Position numbers and translations under genes: made by a program. A stretch of 64,000 nt of DNA from Bradyrhizobium jicamae (GTDB taxonomy: Bacteria; Pseudomonadota; Alphaproteobacteria; Rhizobiales; Xanthobacteraceae), in the NCBI RefSeq assembly GCF_018130215.1, contig NZ_JAFCKQ010000007.1, positions 124,001 to 188,000 on the forward strand. Direction: 5' to 3'. The notes beneath the pieces are model-generated. The model searched no databases. It worked only from the letters and a program-made list of their open reading frames with translations, and was not told the DNA's origin. This document shows, piece by piece, positions 9,601 to 17,463 of the stretch (its first letter is position 1; each line of letters begins with the position of its first letter).

Positions 9601-10092
9601 ATGTCTTGGAAATTTTCGATCATGCGAAGCGGCGTCGCGGTGTGCTTCGCACTGATGACCTTGAGCGCGTCGCATGCGGCGACAAGTCTGGACGATCTGG
9701 CGGGCGGATGGTCCGGATCGGGCTCGATGAAGCCCTCGGATGGAGCCTGGGAGAGAGTCCGCTGCAAGGTCGCATATAACGTCACGAAGCCGGGCAAGTC
9801 GATCAGCCTGAACCTCCGATGTGCGAGCGACGCCTACAAGATGTCGTTGTCCGCCAACATCGATCAAGACGGGACGCAGCTTTCGGGCAACTGGTTCGAG
9901 CACGAATACCGGCAGGGCGGCAAGATCTCCGGGACCAATTCCGACGGGCTGATCGAGGCGCGAATTGAAGGTGAGACCGTTGCCGCGCTGGTGACGATCC
10001 GCACCAAGGGTGACCACCAGTCGTTTGTCATGAAGGCCCCGGGCTCCTGGCTGTCGCAGGTTGCCGTCGAATTGAACAAGGACGCCAAATGA
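9601..10092 (+). CDS. Exported protein of unknown function
   Basis: Read from the ATG at 9601, this is a 163-residue protein with a signal peptide (hydrophobic stretch GVAVCFALMTLSASHA ending near residue 26) and a mature domain starting LDDLAGGWSGSGSM. The Trp-Ser-Gly opening followed by alternating beta strands (RVRCKVAYNV, ISLNLRCASDAYKMSLS, QLSGNWFEHE) resembles small lipocalin-like periplasmic beta-barrels, although I cannot name the family. A palindromic repeat follows its stop codon within five bases and separates it from the convergent LysR gene. Confidence 0.7.
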   Translation: MSWKFSIMRSGVAVCFALMTLSASHAATSLDDLAGGWSGSGSMKPSDGAWERVRCKVAYNVTKPGKSISLNLRCASDAYKMSLSANIDQDGTQLSGNWFEHEYRQGGKISGTNSDGLIEARIEGETVAALVTIRTKGDHQSFVMKAPGSWLSQVAVELNKDAK

Positions 10093-10096
10093 TCGA

Positions 10097-10145
10097 GAGC
10101 ATGATCCGGAAAAGTGTGTAGCGGTTTTCCGAAAGGATCATGCTC
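10097..10145. repeat. Short palindromic repeat (GATC-ATGC family), copy 2
   Basis: The best copy: GAGCATGATCC and GGATCATGCTC are perfect 11-bp arms, extended by GGAAAA/TTTTCC around an 11-base loop. It lies four bases after the stop of the 9601 gene and between convergent genes, so it can act as a bidirectional terminator. Confidence 0.85.
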
Positions 10146-10194
10146 AAACAAAGAGCTAACGCGCGATGACGATCAAGCCTCGTCTCATCGCGCT

Positions 10195-11088
10195 CTAGCC
10201 GAAATGCCAGTTGCTGATTTCGGTCACGAGATCGATGAAGGTCCGCACCTTGGCCGATAGCAGCCGTGTCGTCGGATAGACGACATGGATCGGCACCGCC
10301 GGCTGCTCGAACTTGGCAAGCACGATCCTGACCCGCCCGGCCCTGAGCGATTCGGCAGCCTGATAGAACATCACCCGCGTCAGCCCACCGTCCTGCTCGG
10401 CATACTGGATGGCGGCATCCGAACTGTTGCTGGTGAAGCGTGGCGAAGGGGCGATCCGAACCTCGCGCCCGTCCTCGACGAAACGCCAATCCGGCGCGGC
10501 GGTCATGGCGCCGAACACGATCGTGTCATGGGTCGCGAGATCGGCAGGCCGGCCCGGCTCGCCGCGGCGCTTGAGATAACCGGGCGAGGCCACCACGATC
10601 CGGCGCATCTCGCCGACATGGCGCGCGACCAGCGTCGAATCCGGAAGATGCCCGATCCTGACGGCGAGGTCGACGCCATCCTCGACGAGGTTTATCCGGT
10701 GATCCGACAGCCGCAGGTCAACGCCGACGTCGGGATACCGCTTCAGATAGGCCGATACGACCGGGCTGACATGCAGCCGTCCGAACCCGAACGGAGCCGA
10801 GATCACCAGCCGGCCCTCGGGCCGGGTGCGCTCGCCCTCTACCGCGTCCTCGGCCTCCTCGACGTCGGCAAGAATTCGGCGCGCCCGCTCCAGGTAGCGG
10901 GAACCGGCATCGGTCAGCGTCACCTGCCGGGTGGTTCGCTGCAGCAGCCGCGCGCCGAGCCGCTCCTCCAGCGCCGCAATCAGCCGGGTGACGGCTGAGG
11001 GCGAGAGCGCGAGCCTGCGCGCCGCGGGGGCAAAGCCCTGCAGGTCGACCACGGCCACGAAGGCCTGCATGGCATCGAGGCGATCCAT
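10195..11088 (-). CDS. LysR-family transcriptional regulator
   Basis: A 297-residue regulator read from the ATG at 11088. Residues 1-60 form the winged helix-turn-helix (FVAVVDLQGFAPAARRLALS, then SAVTRLIAALEERLGARLL), and the rest is a LysR substrate-binding domain. It belongs to the subgroup with the RTTRQVTLTDAG wing that often acts on a divergent oxidoreductase gene. Here the divergent gene encodes a PNPOx-fold protein, and a 9-bp perfect inverted repeat lies between them directly upstream of this gene. An in-frame ATG at 11124 is too far upstream because it would place coding sequence over that operator. Confidence 0.92.
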   Translation of the reverse strand: MDRLDAMQAFVAVVDLQGFAPAARRLALSPSAVTRLIAALEERLGARLLQRTTRQVTLTDAGSRYLERARRILADVEEAEDAVEGERTRPEGRLVISAPFGFGRLHVSPVVSAYLKRYPDVGVDLRLSDHRINLVEDGVDLAVRIGHLPDSTLVARHVGEMRRIVVASPGYLKRRGEPGRPADLATHDTIVFGAMTAAPDWRFVEDGREVRIAPSPRFTSNSSDAAIQYAEQDGGLTRVMFYQAAESLRAGRVRIVLAKFEQPAVPIHVVYPTTRLLSAKVRTFIDLVTEISNWHFG

Positions 11089-11090
11089 TT

Positions 11091-11115
11091 CACTATTGCA
11101 TATTCGGCAATAGTG
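11091..11115. promoter_or_regulatory. LysR-type operator between the LysR and PNPOx genes
   Basis: CACTATTGC and GCAATAGTG form a perfect 9-bp inverted repeat with a 7-base spacer. The inner part ATTGC-N7-GCAAT contains the T-N11-A geometry of LysR boxes. It lies 2 bases upstream of the lysR start, so autorepression plus control of the divergent gene is likely. Confidence 0.65.
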
Positions 11116-11204
11116 AAGTGTCAATTCACAAGATTGCCTACATTCCAGAAACGACCATTTTGACCCCGGGACGGCCGCGTGGTCGGCCTTGGCGGGAGGT
11201 TCGG

Positions 11205-11873
11205 ATGTCAGACGCTCACGGCTATTCCAGCGATGTCGCGTTCACTCCGGCCGTGAAGGCGATCCAGACGCGCAAGGGCTCTCGCGAGGCCTATGCCGGG
11301 ATCGAGGCCCACGGCGGCTGGCGCACCGAGATCGACGATGGTCTCGCAGGCTTCCTCGCCGACACCGGGAGCTTCTATCTTGCTACCGCCTCGGCCGAGG
11401 GTCAGCCCTACATCCAGCACCGCGGCGGACCGAAGGGCTTCATCCGGGTCCTCGACAAGACGACGATCGCGTTCGCGGACTACGCCGGCAACCAGCAATA
11501 CATCACGCAAGGCAATCTCTCGGAGAATCCCAAGGCGCATATCTTCGTGATGGACTATGCGCATCGCCGCCGGGTCAAGATCTGGGGCGAGGCGCGGATC
11601 GTGGAAGATGACCCGGCATTGACGCGTTCGTTGATGCCGCAAGGCTATCGCGCGCGCCCCGAGCAGGTCATCCTGTTCGAGGTCAAGGCGTGGGACATCA
11701 ACTGCCCGCAGCACATTCCGCAGAAATTCGATGCGACCGACGTGGCCGCAGCGCTGGGGTCGCGCGATCAGCGGATCGCCGAGCTCGAGGCCGAGCTGGC
11801 AGCACTGAAGGGCCAGCCCGCTCCCGCCGGCTACGCGGCCTCCTGCAGCGGCGCCCAGGCGAACTCCGGATAG
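11205..11873 (+). CDS. Pyridoxamine 5'-phosphate oxidase-fold (FMN-binding split-barrel) protein
   Basis: A 222-residue protein starting at the ATG at 11205 behind a GGGAGG site. The split-barrel region spans roughly residues 45-150: FYLATASAEGQPYIQHRGG, then IAFADYAGNQQYITQGNL and RRVKIWGEARIVED. A short helical segment, probably coiled coil (RDQRIAELEAELAALKG), closes the protein. Proteins of this type use FMN or F420-like cofactors, or bind haem; the reaction here is unknown. It is divergent from a LysR regulator that probably controls it. Its last 43 bases overlap the 3' end of the convergent GST gene. Confidence 0.85.
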   Translation: MSDAHGYSSDVAFTPAVKAIQTRKGSREAYAGIEAHGGWRTEIDDGLAGFLADTGSFYLATASAEGQPYIQHRGGPKGFIRVLDKTTIAFADYAGNQQYITQGNLSENPKAHIFVMDYAHRRRVKIWGEARIVEDDPALTRSLMPQGYRARPEQVILFEVKAWDINCPQHIPQKFDATDVAAALGSRDQRIAELEAELAALKGQPAPAGYAASCSGAQANSG

Positions 11874-12559
11874 TACTGCAGCATCATCCGGTCGACATAG
11901 GCGGTGAGATTGCCGAACTTCTCGGTGCGCTCGCGCAGCGGCGATTCGAAGAATGGCGTCAGGATGCCCGCGAGTGCGCCGAATGCGGTTGCGTCGGTAC
12001 CGCAGGGCGCGTTGCCCATCAGATAGGGCTTGTCGCCGAGTTGCACCGAGAGCGCGAACAGCGATCGGATCGCGAGGTCGACATCCTCGTCCGGCGCATG
12101 GCGGCCGAGACCGCTCAACAGATAGTTCTCGGCGACGCGGAACTGGGCGTCCTCGCGCATCTTGTCGCGCAGGTGGTCCGGCGCGCCATCGAAGAAATGC
12201 GCCGGCCCCTTGGCGAAATTCGCATCGTCGACCCAGCGCGCGCCGACCATCGCCCAGTAGACGTGATGCTCGATCATGCGCTCGAAGGCCCAGGCCTGGG
12301 CGCGCGCCTGCAGGCTCAGCGGCGCGTCGAAATCGAAGCCGTATTTGCCCTCGACATGGGCGCGGATGAAGGTCGAATCGGCAATGGTCTCGCCGTCATC
12401 GGCGATGAAGGGCAATTGGCCCTTGGGAGACGCCGGCGGCCTTGCCAGTTCCTTGCGGTAGTCGAGCCCGGCCATCTTGAGCTGGACCTCGGTCTTGGTC
12501 ACGAAGGGGCTCATTTCGGGCAAGCCGAAGCCGGCGCCAAAGCCGTAGAGGGTGATCAT
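11831..12559 (-). CDS. Glutathione S-transferase-like protein
   Basis: A 242-residue protein with a thioredoxin-like N-terminus (ITLYGFGAGFGLPEMSPFV), the conserved GQLPFIADDGETIADS segment near residues 47-62 and an all-helical C-terminal domain. It resembles the failed-axon-connection/GST_N_4 branch more than classical GSTs. A near-perfect 24-bp palindrome is centred about 60 bases upstream of its start and recurs upstream of the nearby WYL regulator, so this gene is probably controlled by that regulator. The 3' end overlaps the PNPOx gene by 43 bases on the other strand. Confidence 0.85.
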   Translation of the reverse strand: MITLYGFGAGFGLPEMSPFVTKTEVQLKMAGLDYRKELARPPASPKGQLPFIADDGETIADSTFIRAHVEGKYGFDFDAPLSLQARAQAWAFERMIEHHVYWAMVGARWVDDANFAKGPAHFFDGAPDHLRDKMREDAQFRVAENYLLSGLGRHAPDEDVDLAIRSLFALSVQLGDKPYLMGNAPCGTDATAFGALAGILTPFFESPLRERTEKFGNLTAYVDRMMLQYYPEFAWAPLQEAA

Positions 12560-12606
12560 TGTGAAGCTCCGATTGCCTGGGGTCGTGGATGGAGGCTAGC
12601 GCCCCC

Positions 12607-12630
12607 CTGCTGCCACCATGGTGTCAGCAG
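12607..12630. promoter_or_regulatory. 24-bp palindromic operator, copy 1 (upstream of the GST gene)
   Basis: Arms CTGCTG and CAGCAG enclose CCACCATGGTGT. Eleven of twelve base pairs are symmetric. It matches the copy at 12904-12927 at 22 of 24 positions. It lies 47 bases upstream of the GST start and overlaps the stop codon of the small gene at 12624. Confidence 0.7.
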
Positions 12631-12857
12631 CAGCGGCACTCGCCGTCGAACGGGCCGACGGGCGCGAGGCGGCGGACCGCCTCGCGAACCCGTTTCGCCA
12701 CCCGCGCCCGCCCGTACGACCAGGCGGCTGCGACCGATTGCGCCATCAGCGCAACCAGCGCCCAGCGCAGATCGCCCGATGTGGAGTAGACTGTGATCAA
12801 CTGTTCCAGCGCGAAGGACCGCGCCTGCCGGAAACCAAGCTCGTCAAGATTCGTCAT
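12624..12857 (-). CDS. Small hypothetical protein with a Cys-rich C-terminus
   Basis: A 77-residue protein read from the ATG at 12857, with GAAGGGA upstream as a plausible ribosome-binding site. It has an amphipathic central part (ALVALMAQSVAAAWSYGRARV) and ends ECRCC. I recognise no family. It is divergent from the WYL regulator, with the second palindrome between them, and its stop lies inside the first palindrome. Its place between two operators and its coding-like composition argue that it is real and part of the same regulon as the GST. Confidence 0.6.
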   Translation of the reverse strand: MTNLDELGFRQARSFALEQLITVYSTSGDLRWALVALMAQSVAAAWSYGRARVAKRVREAVRRLAPVGPFDGECRCC

Positions 12858-12903
12858 GGACAAATTCCCTTCACTTGAGGTGTTGTCCTGATATAGCCCC
12901 CAC

Positions 12904-12927
12904 CTGCTGCCAACATGCTGTCAGCAG
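12904..12927. promoter_or_regulatory. 24-bp palindromic operator, copy 2 (between small gene and WYL regulator)
   Basis: Same arms and length as the 12607 copy, with CCAACATGCTGT in the middle; ten of twelve pairs are symmetric. It lies 47 bases upstream of the small gene start and 63 bases before the regulator start, so it could serve both divergent promoters. Confidence 0.7.
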
Positions 12928-12989
12928 CAGCACGGCGGGTCCGAGAAAAGCGACGAGCCGAGAGCCAAGAGACTGCGAAGAGATTTGCC

Positions 12990-13688
12990 ATGCGACGCGC
13001 CGACCGGCTGTTTCAGATCATCCAGGTGCTCCGCCGCACCCGCAAGCCGCTGACTGCGGATGCAATCGCGGCCGAGCTCGAGACATCGAAGCGAACGATC
13101 TATCGCGACATCGCCACCCTGATCGAGCAGCGGGTGCCGATCCGCGGCGAGGCCGGCATGGGCTACATCCTGGAGAAGGGATTCGACCTGCCGCCCCTGA
13201 TGCTGACACCTGACGAGATCGAGGCCTGCGTGCTCGGCGCGCAATGGGTGGTCGGCCACGCCGACCCGGCGCTGGCGCGTGCCGCCGAGGACCTGATGGC
13301 GAAGATCGCCGAGACCGTGCCCGACCGGCTGCGGCCGTTCGTGCTGGAGCCGGCGAGCCGCGCCCGCTCCGCCTGGAACCGGGAGCCGGACCGCATCGAC
13401 ATGGTCAAGACCCGCAGCCAGATCCACGAGGGCAAGAAGATCACGCTCAACTACCGCGACGAGCACGGCCGCGACTCCGAGCGCACCATCTGGCCGATCG
13501 CGGTCGGCTATCACGAGGCGGTGCGGCTGCTCGCGGCGTGGTGCGAGCTGCGCAAGGATTTCCGCAGTTTCCGTACCGACCGTGTCGTCACCGCTGTCTA
13601 TCACGACGAGAAATATCCGGAGCGGCGCGACCTGCTCAGGGCACGCTGGCGGCGCAGCCTGGTGTGGGAAGCGCCGAGGGACACGTGA
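12990..13688 (+). CDS. YafY-type transcriptional regulator (HTH_11 plus WYL domain)
   Basis: A 232-residue regulator. Residues 1-60 are the DeoR/HTH_11-like helix-turn-helix (RRADRLFQIIQVLRR, then TADAIAAELETSKRTIYRDI), and residues about 135-225 form a WYL-like ligand domain with the WPIAVGYHEAVRLLAAWCE segment. WYL regulators sense small ligands or nucleic acids. The operator at 12904 lies before its gene and a second copy lies before the GST gene, so it probably autoregulates and controls the GST and small protein. It overlaps the following YkgJ-type gene by one base (TGATG). A 25-codon longer form from 12915 would cover the operator. Confidence 0.9.
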   Translation: MRRADRLFQIIQVLRRTRKPLTADAIAAELETSKRTIYRDIATLIEQRVPIRGEAGMGYILEKGFDLPPLMLTPDEIEACVLGAQWVVGHADPALARAAEDLMAKIAETVPDRLRPFVLEPASRARSAWNREPDRIDMVKTRSQIHEGKKITLNYRDEHGRDSERTIWPIAVGYHEAVRLLAAWCELRKDFRSFRTDRVVTAVYHDEKYPERRDLLRARWRRSLVWEAPRDT

Positions 13689-14011
13689 TGGCCGCGGATG
13701 ATATCGGAGCCCTCTGCCAGTCGTGCGGAGCGTGCTGCAGCTATTCGGAGAACTGGCCGCGCTTCACCATCGAGGATGACGCGCAGCTCGATCTGATCCC
13801 GCCGCAATTCGTCAACGCGCGGCAGTCGGGGATGCGCTGCGAGGGCGACCGGTGCACGGCGCTGTCGGGCAGGATCGGCGTTGCGACGCGCTGCGAGGTC
13901 TATGCGGTGCGGCCGGAGGTGTGCCGGACCTGCCAGCCCGGCGATGCGGAATGCGCGATGGCGCGACGCCGGCACGGCCTGCCGGTCATCGCAGGCCGCG
14001 AGACGACCTGA
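13688..14011 (+). CDS. YkgJ-family cysteine-cluster protein
   Basis: A 107-residue Cys-rich protein with the YkgJ/UPF0153 signature: CQSCGACCSY near residues 10-19, CxGDRCTAL near 50, a central RCEVYAVRPEVCRTC block near 72-86, and a last Cys shortly after. The pattern suggests a bound zinc or Fe-S cluster. The start ATG overlaps the stop of the upstream regulator gene, so the two are translationally coupled. No reaction is known for the family. Its stop codon abuts the stop of the convergent gene with no gap. Confidence 0.85.
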   Translation: MAADDIGALCQSCGACCSYSENWPRFTIEDDAQLDLIPPQFVNARQSGMRCEGDRCTALSGRIGVATRCEVYAVRPEVCRTCQPGDAECAMARRRHGLPVIAGRETT

Positions 14012-14413
14012 TCAGGCCGTCACGGCGTCGCCGATCGTCTCGTCGTCGATCTCGTCATCGACGACGGGCGCGAAGGTCGAGAGCGGCTTGGTCGACAGCG
14101 TGATCGGCTTGCGCCCGCCATGCGAGGCCGTGGCCGTACGCACCGGTTCGCGCGACAGCGCGTAGAGTGTCGAGCCGACCCGTCCGCCGAAACTGACCAG
14201 CTCGCGCTCGGTGCAGCTCGTCGCGACGGCGAGCGCGAGTGCGTGCAGGTGGCTGCGGCGGTAGCAGAACAGCGCCAGCATCGCGCGGACGTCGGGCGAC
14301 ACGTTGGCAACCAGAAGCGACAGGCCGTTTGAATTAGCGCGATACATCTGGCCGAGCATCTCGTCGCCGACCGGGCAGGCATCGTTCTCGAAGGCGTCGC
14401 GGCTTGAAAACAT
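14012..14413 (-). CDS. Conserved hypothetical protein
   Basis: A 133-residue protein from the ATG at 14413, which has a strong GAGGGGGA ribosome-binding site. It contains paired Cys (one near residue 12 and FCYRRSHLHAL mid-protein), a compact alpha/beta middle and an acidic, probably disordered tail (VVDDEIDDETIGDA). I do not recognise a family. It ends exactly where the convergent YkgJ gene ends, so the two transcripts meet without a spacer. Confidence 0.7.
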   Translation of the reverse strand: MFSSRDAFENDACPVGDEMLGQMYRANSNGLSLLVANVSPDVRAMLALFCYRRSHLHALALAVATSCTERELVSFGGRVGSTLYALSREPVRTATASHGGRKPITLSTKPLSTFAPVVDDEIDDETIGDAVTA

Positions 14414-14620
14414 TTGCAAATCCCCCTCGATCGCGAAGATGCCGCGCAATCCACTAACGAAAGGTTAACCACCGCCACCGGTCGTCCACGGGGGCGCTTG
14501 CCCGTTGCAGGCGAATCACATCCTGCGCCGCGGCGGCCGCCGCGTGACCTGGGACAAATACGGGCTGCCGTTCCTTTTCCCGCCCCCGACGCGCTTTGCT
14601 CACGCGAGCCGGCATCCCCT

Positions 14621-14663
14621 TCATCTTTTCGGAAAGCCGCTACACCCTTTTCCGGATCATGCC
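14621..14663. repeat. Short palindromic repeat (GATC-ATGC family), copy 3
   Basis: CATCTTTTCGGAAAGCCGCTA followed by a TTTTCCGGATCATGCC arm, like copies at 3698 and 10097. It ends at the base before the stop codon of the DUF3307 gene on the minus strand. Confidence 0.75.
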
Positions 14664-15071
14664 CTAATTCGCGGCCATGTAGATCGACAGCGCGAAGCCG
14701 GTGAGATGGTGCAAAGCCTGGTCGACGCCGATCAGGGTCCAGAACCAGGGATGCCCGGACTCCAGCGTCACCCCGAAATGCGAGGCGCAATAGCCCTTGG
14801 CACGGTCGACGATGATGTGGATGACGAAGTCGACGAAGGCGACGTACCAGAAGCGCGGTGCGACGACCGAGATCAGCACCAGCGCGACGGCTAGATGCAC
14901 GAGGCAATGCGCCAGCAGCGGCATCGCCCAGCCGGTCTTCTGGTCCTTGCCGATCGCCATCCAGGCGTTCTGCAGCATGAAGTCGGCGATGACGTGCTTC
15001 GCGGTGAGAAGCAGCATCCATCCCACCAGCGCACCAACCGGCACCGACGATGACATGGAAGGAAACAGCAA
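14664..15071 (-). CDS. DUF3307 family integral membrane protein
   Basis: A 135-residue membrane protein with about four hydrophobic segments and the DUF3307 landmarks: an early KHVIADFMLQ motif (near residues 25-34), a central AHCLVHLAVALVL helix and an HIIVDRAKGY motif near 90. The histidine/aspartate pairs suggest metal or substrate binding, though function is unknown. A TTG at 15071 is chosen over the ATG at 15056 because AGGGGG lies at good distance from the TTG and nothing suitable precedes the ATG. It is followed at once by a palindromic repeat. Confidence 0.82.
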   Translation of the reverse strand: MLFPSMSSSVPVGALVGWMLLLTAKHVIADFMLQNAWMAIGKDQKTGWAMPLLAHCLVHLAVALVLISVVAPRFWYVAFVDFVIHIIVDRAKGYCASHFGVTLESGHPWFWTLIGVDQALHHLTGFALSIYMAAN

Positions 15072-15438
15072 AGCCGACGCCCCCTGGATGGGATGAATGT
15101 GGTGTAACTCTGGGTGAGGCCGTCAGCGCAATCTGGTAAAGCCGGACAATTCCAAAGCCTGTCTCATTTATGACACCTCCGGAGGCGGAATGCACCTGCG
15201 GGTCGAGTGAAAATCGCATGATGGTTCACCGCGACGGTAGTGGCGATCGTCATGTGGCATGTGGCGCCGCGGCAGCGGTTAAGGTTACGTCCTGCGACTG
15301 ATTTGCATTCGGCACAGGGGGCGCTATCATCGCGGCGCCCAAGGAAATTTTCTTTCTTTTATAGTCATTTACCATTTCACCGGGCTCGCCGCATCGGTCG
15401 AGATACGGCAGGAGCTTTCCCCGGACGGGTGATGAGCC
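15072..15438. other. Intergenic region without a recognisable gene
   Basis: This 367-base divergent spacer holds the promoters of the DUF3307 and TAXI genes. The AT-rich run AAATTTTCTTTCTTTTATAG near 15353 stands out before the TAXI start. I see no open frame with coding character and no strong palindrome. Confidence 0.5.
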
Positions 15439-16836
15439 ATGAGCGCCGAAGCCCCGACGCCGTCGTCGATCCTGCCGCCGCCTCGCGCCCGGGTTGTAAA
15501 GAGCAACCGGGCACAGATCGTCATCTTCTCCATCCTGACCCTGATCTTGAGCGCTGCGACCGTGTGGGGCGGCCGGGTGTGGCTGCGCAATTCGGAGACG
15601 CTGGTGTTCGCGGTCGGTGACGCCAACGGCCCGGAGGCGAGGTTCGCCACCAGGCTCAAGACCGTGCTCAAGGCCAATTCGTCGCGGTTGCGGCTGAAGG
15701 TCGCCGCGAACCCCGACAACGCCAAGGCGCTGGCGCAGTTCGATCGCCGCGACGCCGATCTTGCGATCCTGCGCACCGACGCTCGCGTGCCGCCACGCGC
15801 CCGCGCGATCGCGATCCTCGAGCATGACGTCGTGCTGGTGCTCAGCCCGGGCGACAGGAAGATCAAGTCGCTCTCCGACCTCAGGAAGAAGAAGGTCGCC
15901 GTCGTCGGCGACGGCGAGAACAGCGTCAATTTCGTCCGCAGCGCGCTCGAGATCTCCGACAGTCCCGATGTCGCACAGCGGGTGCAGCAGGCGCCGCCCA
16001 ACACACCGTTCGAGAAGCTGTTCGCCTCCGGCTTCGCCGCCGTCATCGCGATCGAGCACACCTCGAAGATCGTGAAGGACAAGACCTTCGAGCAATATGC
16101 CAAGCGCGGCGGCTTCACGCTGAACGCGATCGATTCGGCCAAGTCGCTCGCCCGCAAATATCCGGCGATCTCCGAGGAAACCGTCTCGACCGGCATGCTG
16201 TCGGCCTCGCCGGCGATCCCGGACGACGACGTCGACACCATCGGCCTCGAATGGCTGCTGGTCGCGCAGTCGCAAGTGTCGACCTCGACGGCGGCCGAAC
16301 TTGCCCGCATGGTCTACGAGAACAAGGCCGAGCTGGTGCTCGACGACGGCTTCGCTTCCAGGATCGAGCCGGCCGCCACCGACAAGGATGCCTTCATCAT
16401 GGCCCATCAGGGCGCCGCCCAATACATCAACGACGACACCAAGTCGTTCATGGATCGCTACAGCGATATGATGTATCTCGCCGCCGCCGCGCTCAGCGTC
16501 ATCGGCTCTATCTTCGCCGCGATCTACGCCAAGATCACCCGGATCGCACCGGAAAAGGCCAGCGAGCTCGCAACCCGGGTTCTCGACATCGGCGAGCAGA
16601 TCGAGAACACGACCTGCATCGAGCATCTCGACCAATTGCAGGACGAGCTCGAGAAGATCCTGCGCCATGCGGTGGTCGGCCTTCGCGATGGCACCGTATC
16701 GAGCGACGGGCTCGAAACCTTCAAGCTCGGCTACGAGTTCGTCCGCGACGACATCGCCCTGCGCCGCGATCATCTCAAGCGCCACCCGGTGCAGCCGGAC
16801 GACAACGTCGTGGTGGTGAAGGCCGCGAGCGGGTGA
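15439..16836 (+). CDS. TAXI-family solute-binding protein with an added C-terminal membrane segment
   Basis: A 465-residue protein. Residues about 25-47 are an N-terminal signal anchor; 50-330 form a TAXI-type periplasmic binding domain (LVFAVGDANGPEARFATRL, LAILRTDARVP, KKKVAVVGDGENS). A second helix (MMYLAAAALSVIGSIFAAIYA, about residues 345-365) returns the chain to the cytoplasm, followed by a tail of about 95 residues, partly helical. Typical TAXI proteins are about 320 residues with no such tail, and no TRAP permease gene lies nearby, so this is more likely a membrane-tethered sensor or regulator than a transport component. Confidence 0.82.
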   Translation: MSAEAPTPSSILPPPRARVVKSNRAQIVIFSILTLILSAATVWGGRVWLRNSETLVFAVGDANGPEARFATRLKTVLKANSSRLRLKVAANPDNAKALAQFDRRDADLAILRTDARVPPRARAIAILEHDVVLVLSPGDRKIKSLSDLRKKKVAVVGDGENSVNFVRSALEISDSPDVAQRVQQAPPNTPFEKLFASGFAAVIAIEHTSKIVKDKTFEQYAKRGGFTLNAIDSAKSLARKYPAISEETVSTGMLSASPAIPDDDVDTIGLEWLLVAQSQVSTSTAAELARMVYENKAELVLDDGFASRIEPAATDKDAFIMAHQGAAQYINDDTKSFMDRYSDMMYLAAAALSVIGSIFAAIYAKITRIAPEKASELATRVLDIGEQIENTTCIEHLDQLQDELEKILRHAVVGLRDGTVSSDGLETFKLGYEFVRDDIALRRDHLKRHPVQPDDNVVVVKAASG

Positions 16837-16939
16837 GCTTGCGGCACGATCTCGTCCCCGTCATTGCGAGGCGCGACGCGATGAAGCAAGGAGGGAAACA
16901 CGCATTCTCATTCTCGCGACATGGTTTGCCCGAGTTTTG

Positions 16940-17320
16940 CTCTTCGTTTTCGCCACTCTGCAAGCAGAGGGCGCAGGGAAAGCCGGGTGCCGATCGCACC
17001 CGTGGGTCCCGAGCAATGGAAAGCTCGGGAGGTAGGACCACAGGTGTAACCGGGAACATCCCGGCTTTCCCTGCGCGATGGTTTACGGCTTATACGTGCT
17101 CTCCCCGGTGAGACTGGGCTTTCTTGTCACCGTCTCGCGAAGATGCTTTCGCATCTCGCGGGAGACACCTGCCACTAGGGCGTCAGGCCTGCACGATTTC
17201 GCCGTCCGCTCTGGTGCATTCGTCGCGCGCACCTCGGCGTCCACCGCATCCCACCGCGCGTTCGTGACGTGCGCTCGCCCCTCGCATCGGGTGGGACGAG
17301 CCAATTCATACATCAGATCG
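16940..17320. repeat. Multi-hairpin repeat element, possible structured RNA
   Basis: GCGCAGGGAAAGCCGGG (16970-16986) pairs perfectly with CCCGGCTTTCCCTGCGC (17061-17077). Inside lie TCCCGAGC/GCTCGGGA and GTGGGTCC/GGACCAC, giving a nested, branched fold. Downstream, TCTCGCGA-GATGC pairs with GCATC-TCGCG-GGAGA around 17135-17170. No coding frame fits. From memory, near copies of this block are common in Bradyrhizobium genomes, so I treat it as an interspersed element of unknown type. Confidence 0.65.
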
Positions 17321-17463
17321 CACTTCATTAAAACAGAAATATTATTGCCTGATGGGCTTGACGGGTCTTGGGTGAGTTGCCCGTCGGGTTGTCTTGTCGC
17401 AGCTCTTGTCTCCACAGGCGCTGCCGAATGTCGTGATCCACGAAGCTCGGCGATCCTCCGGAT

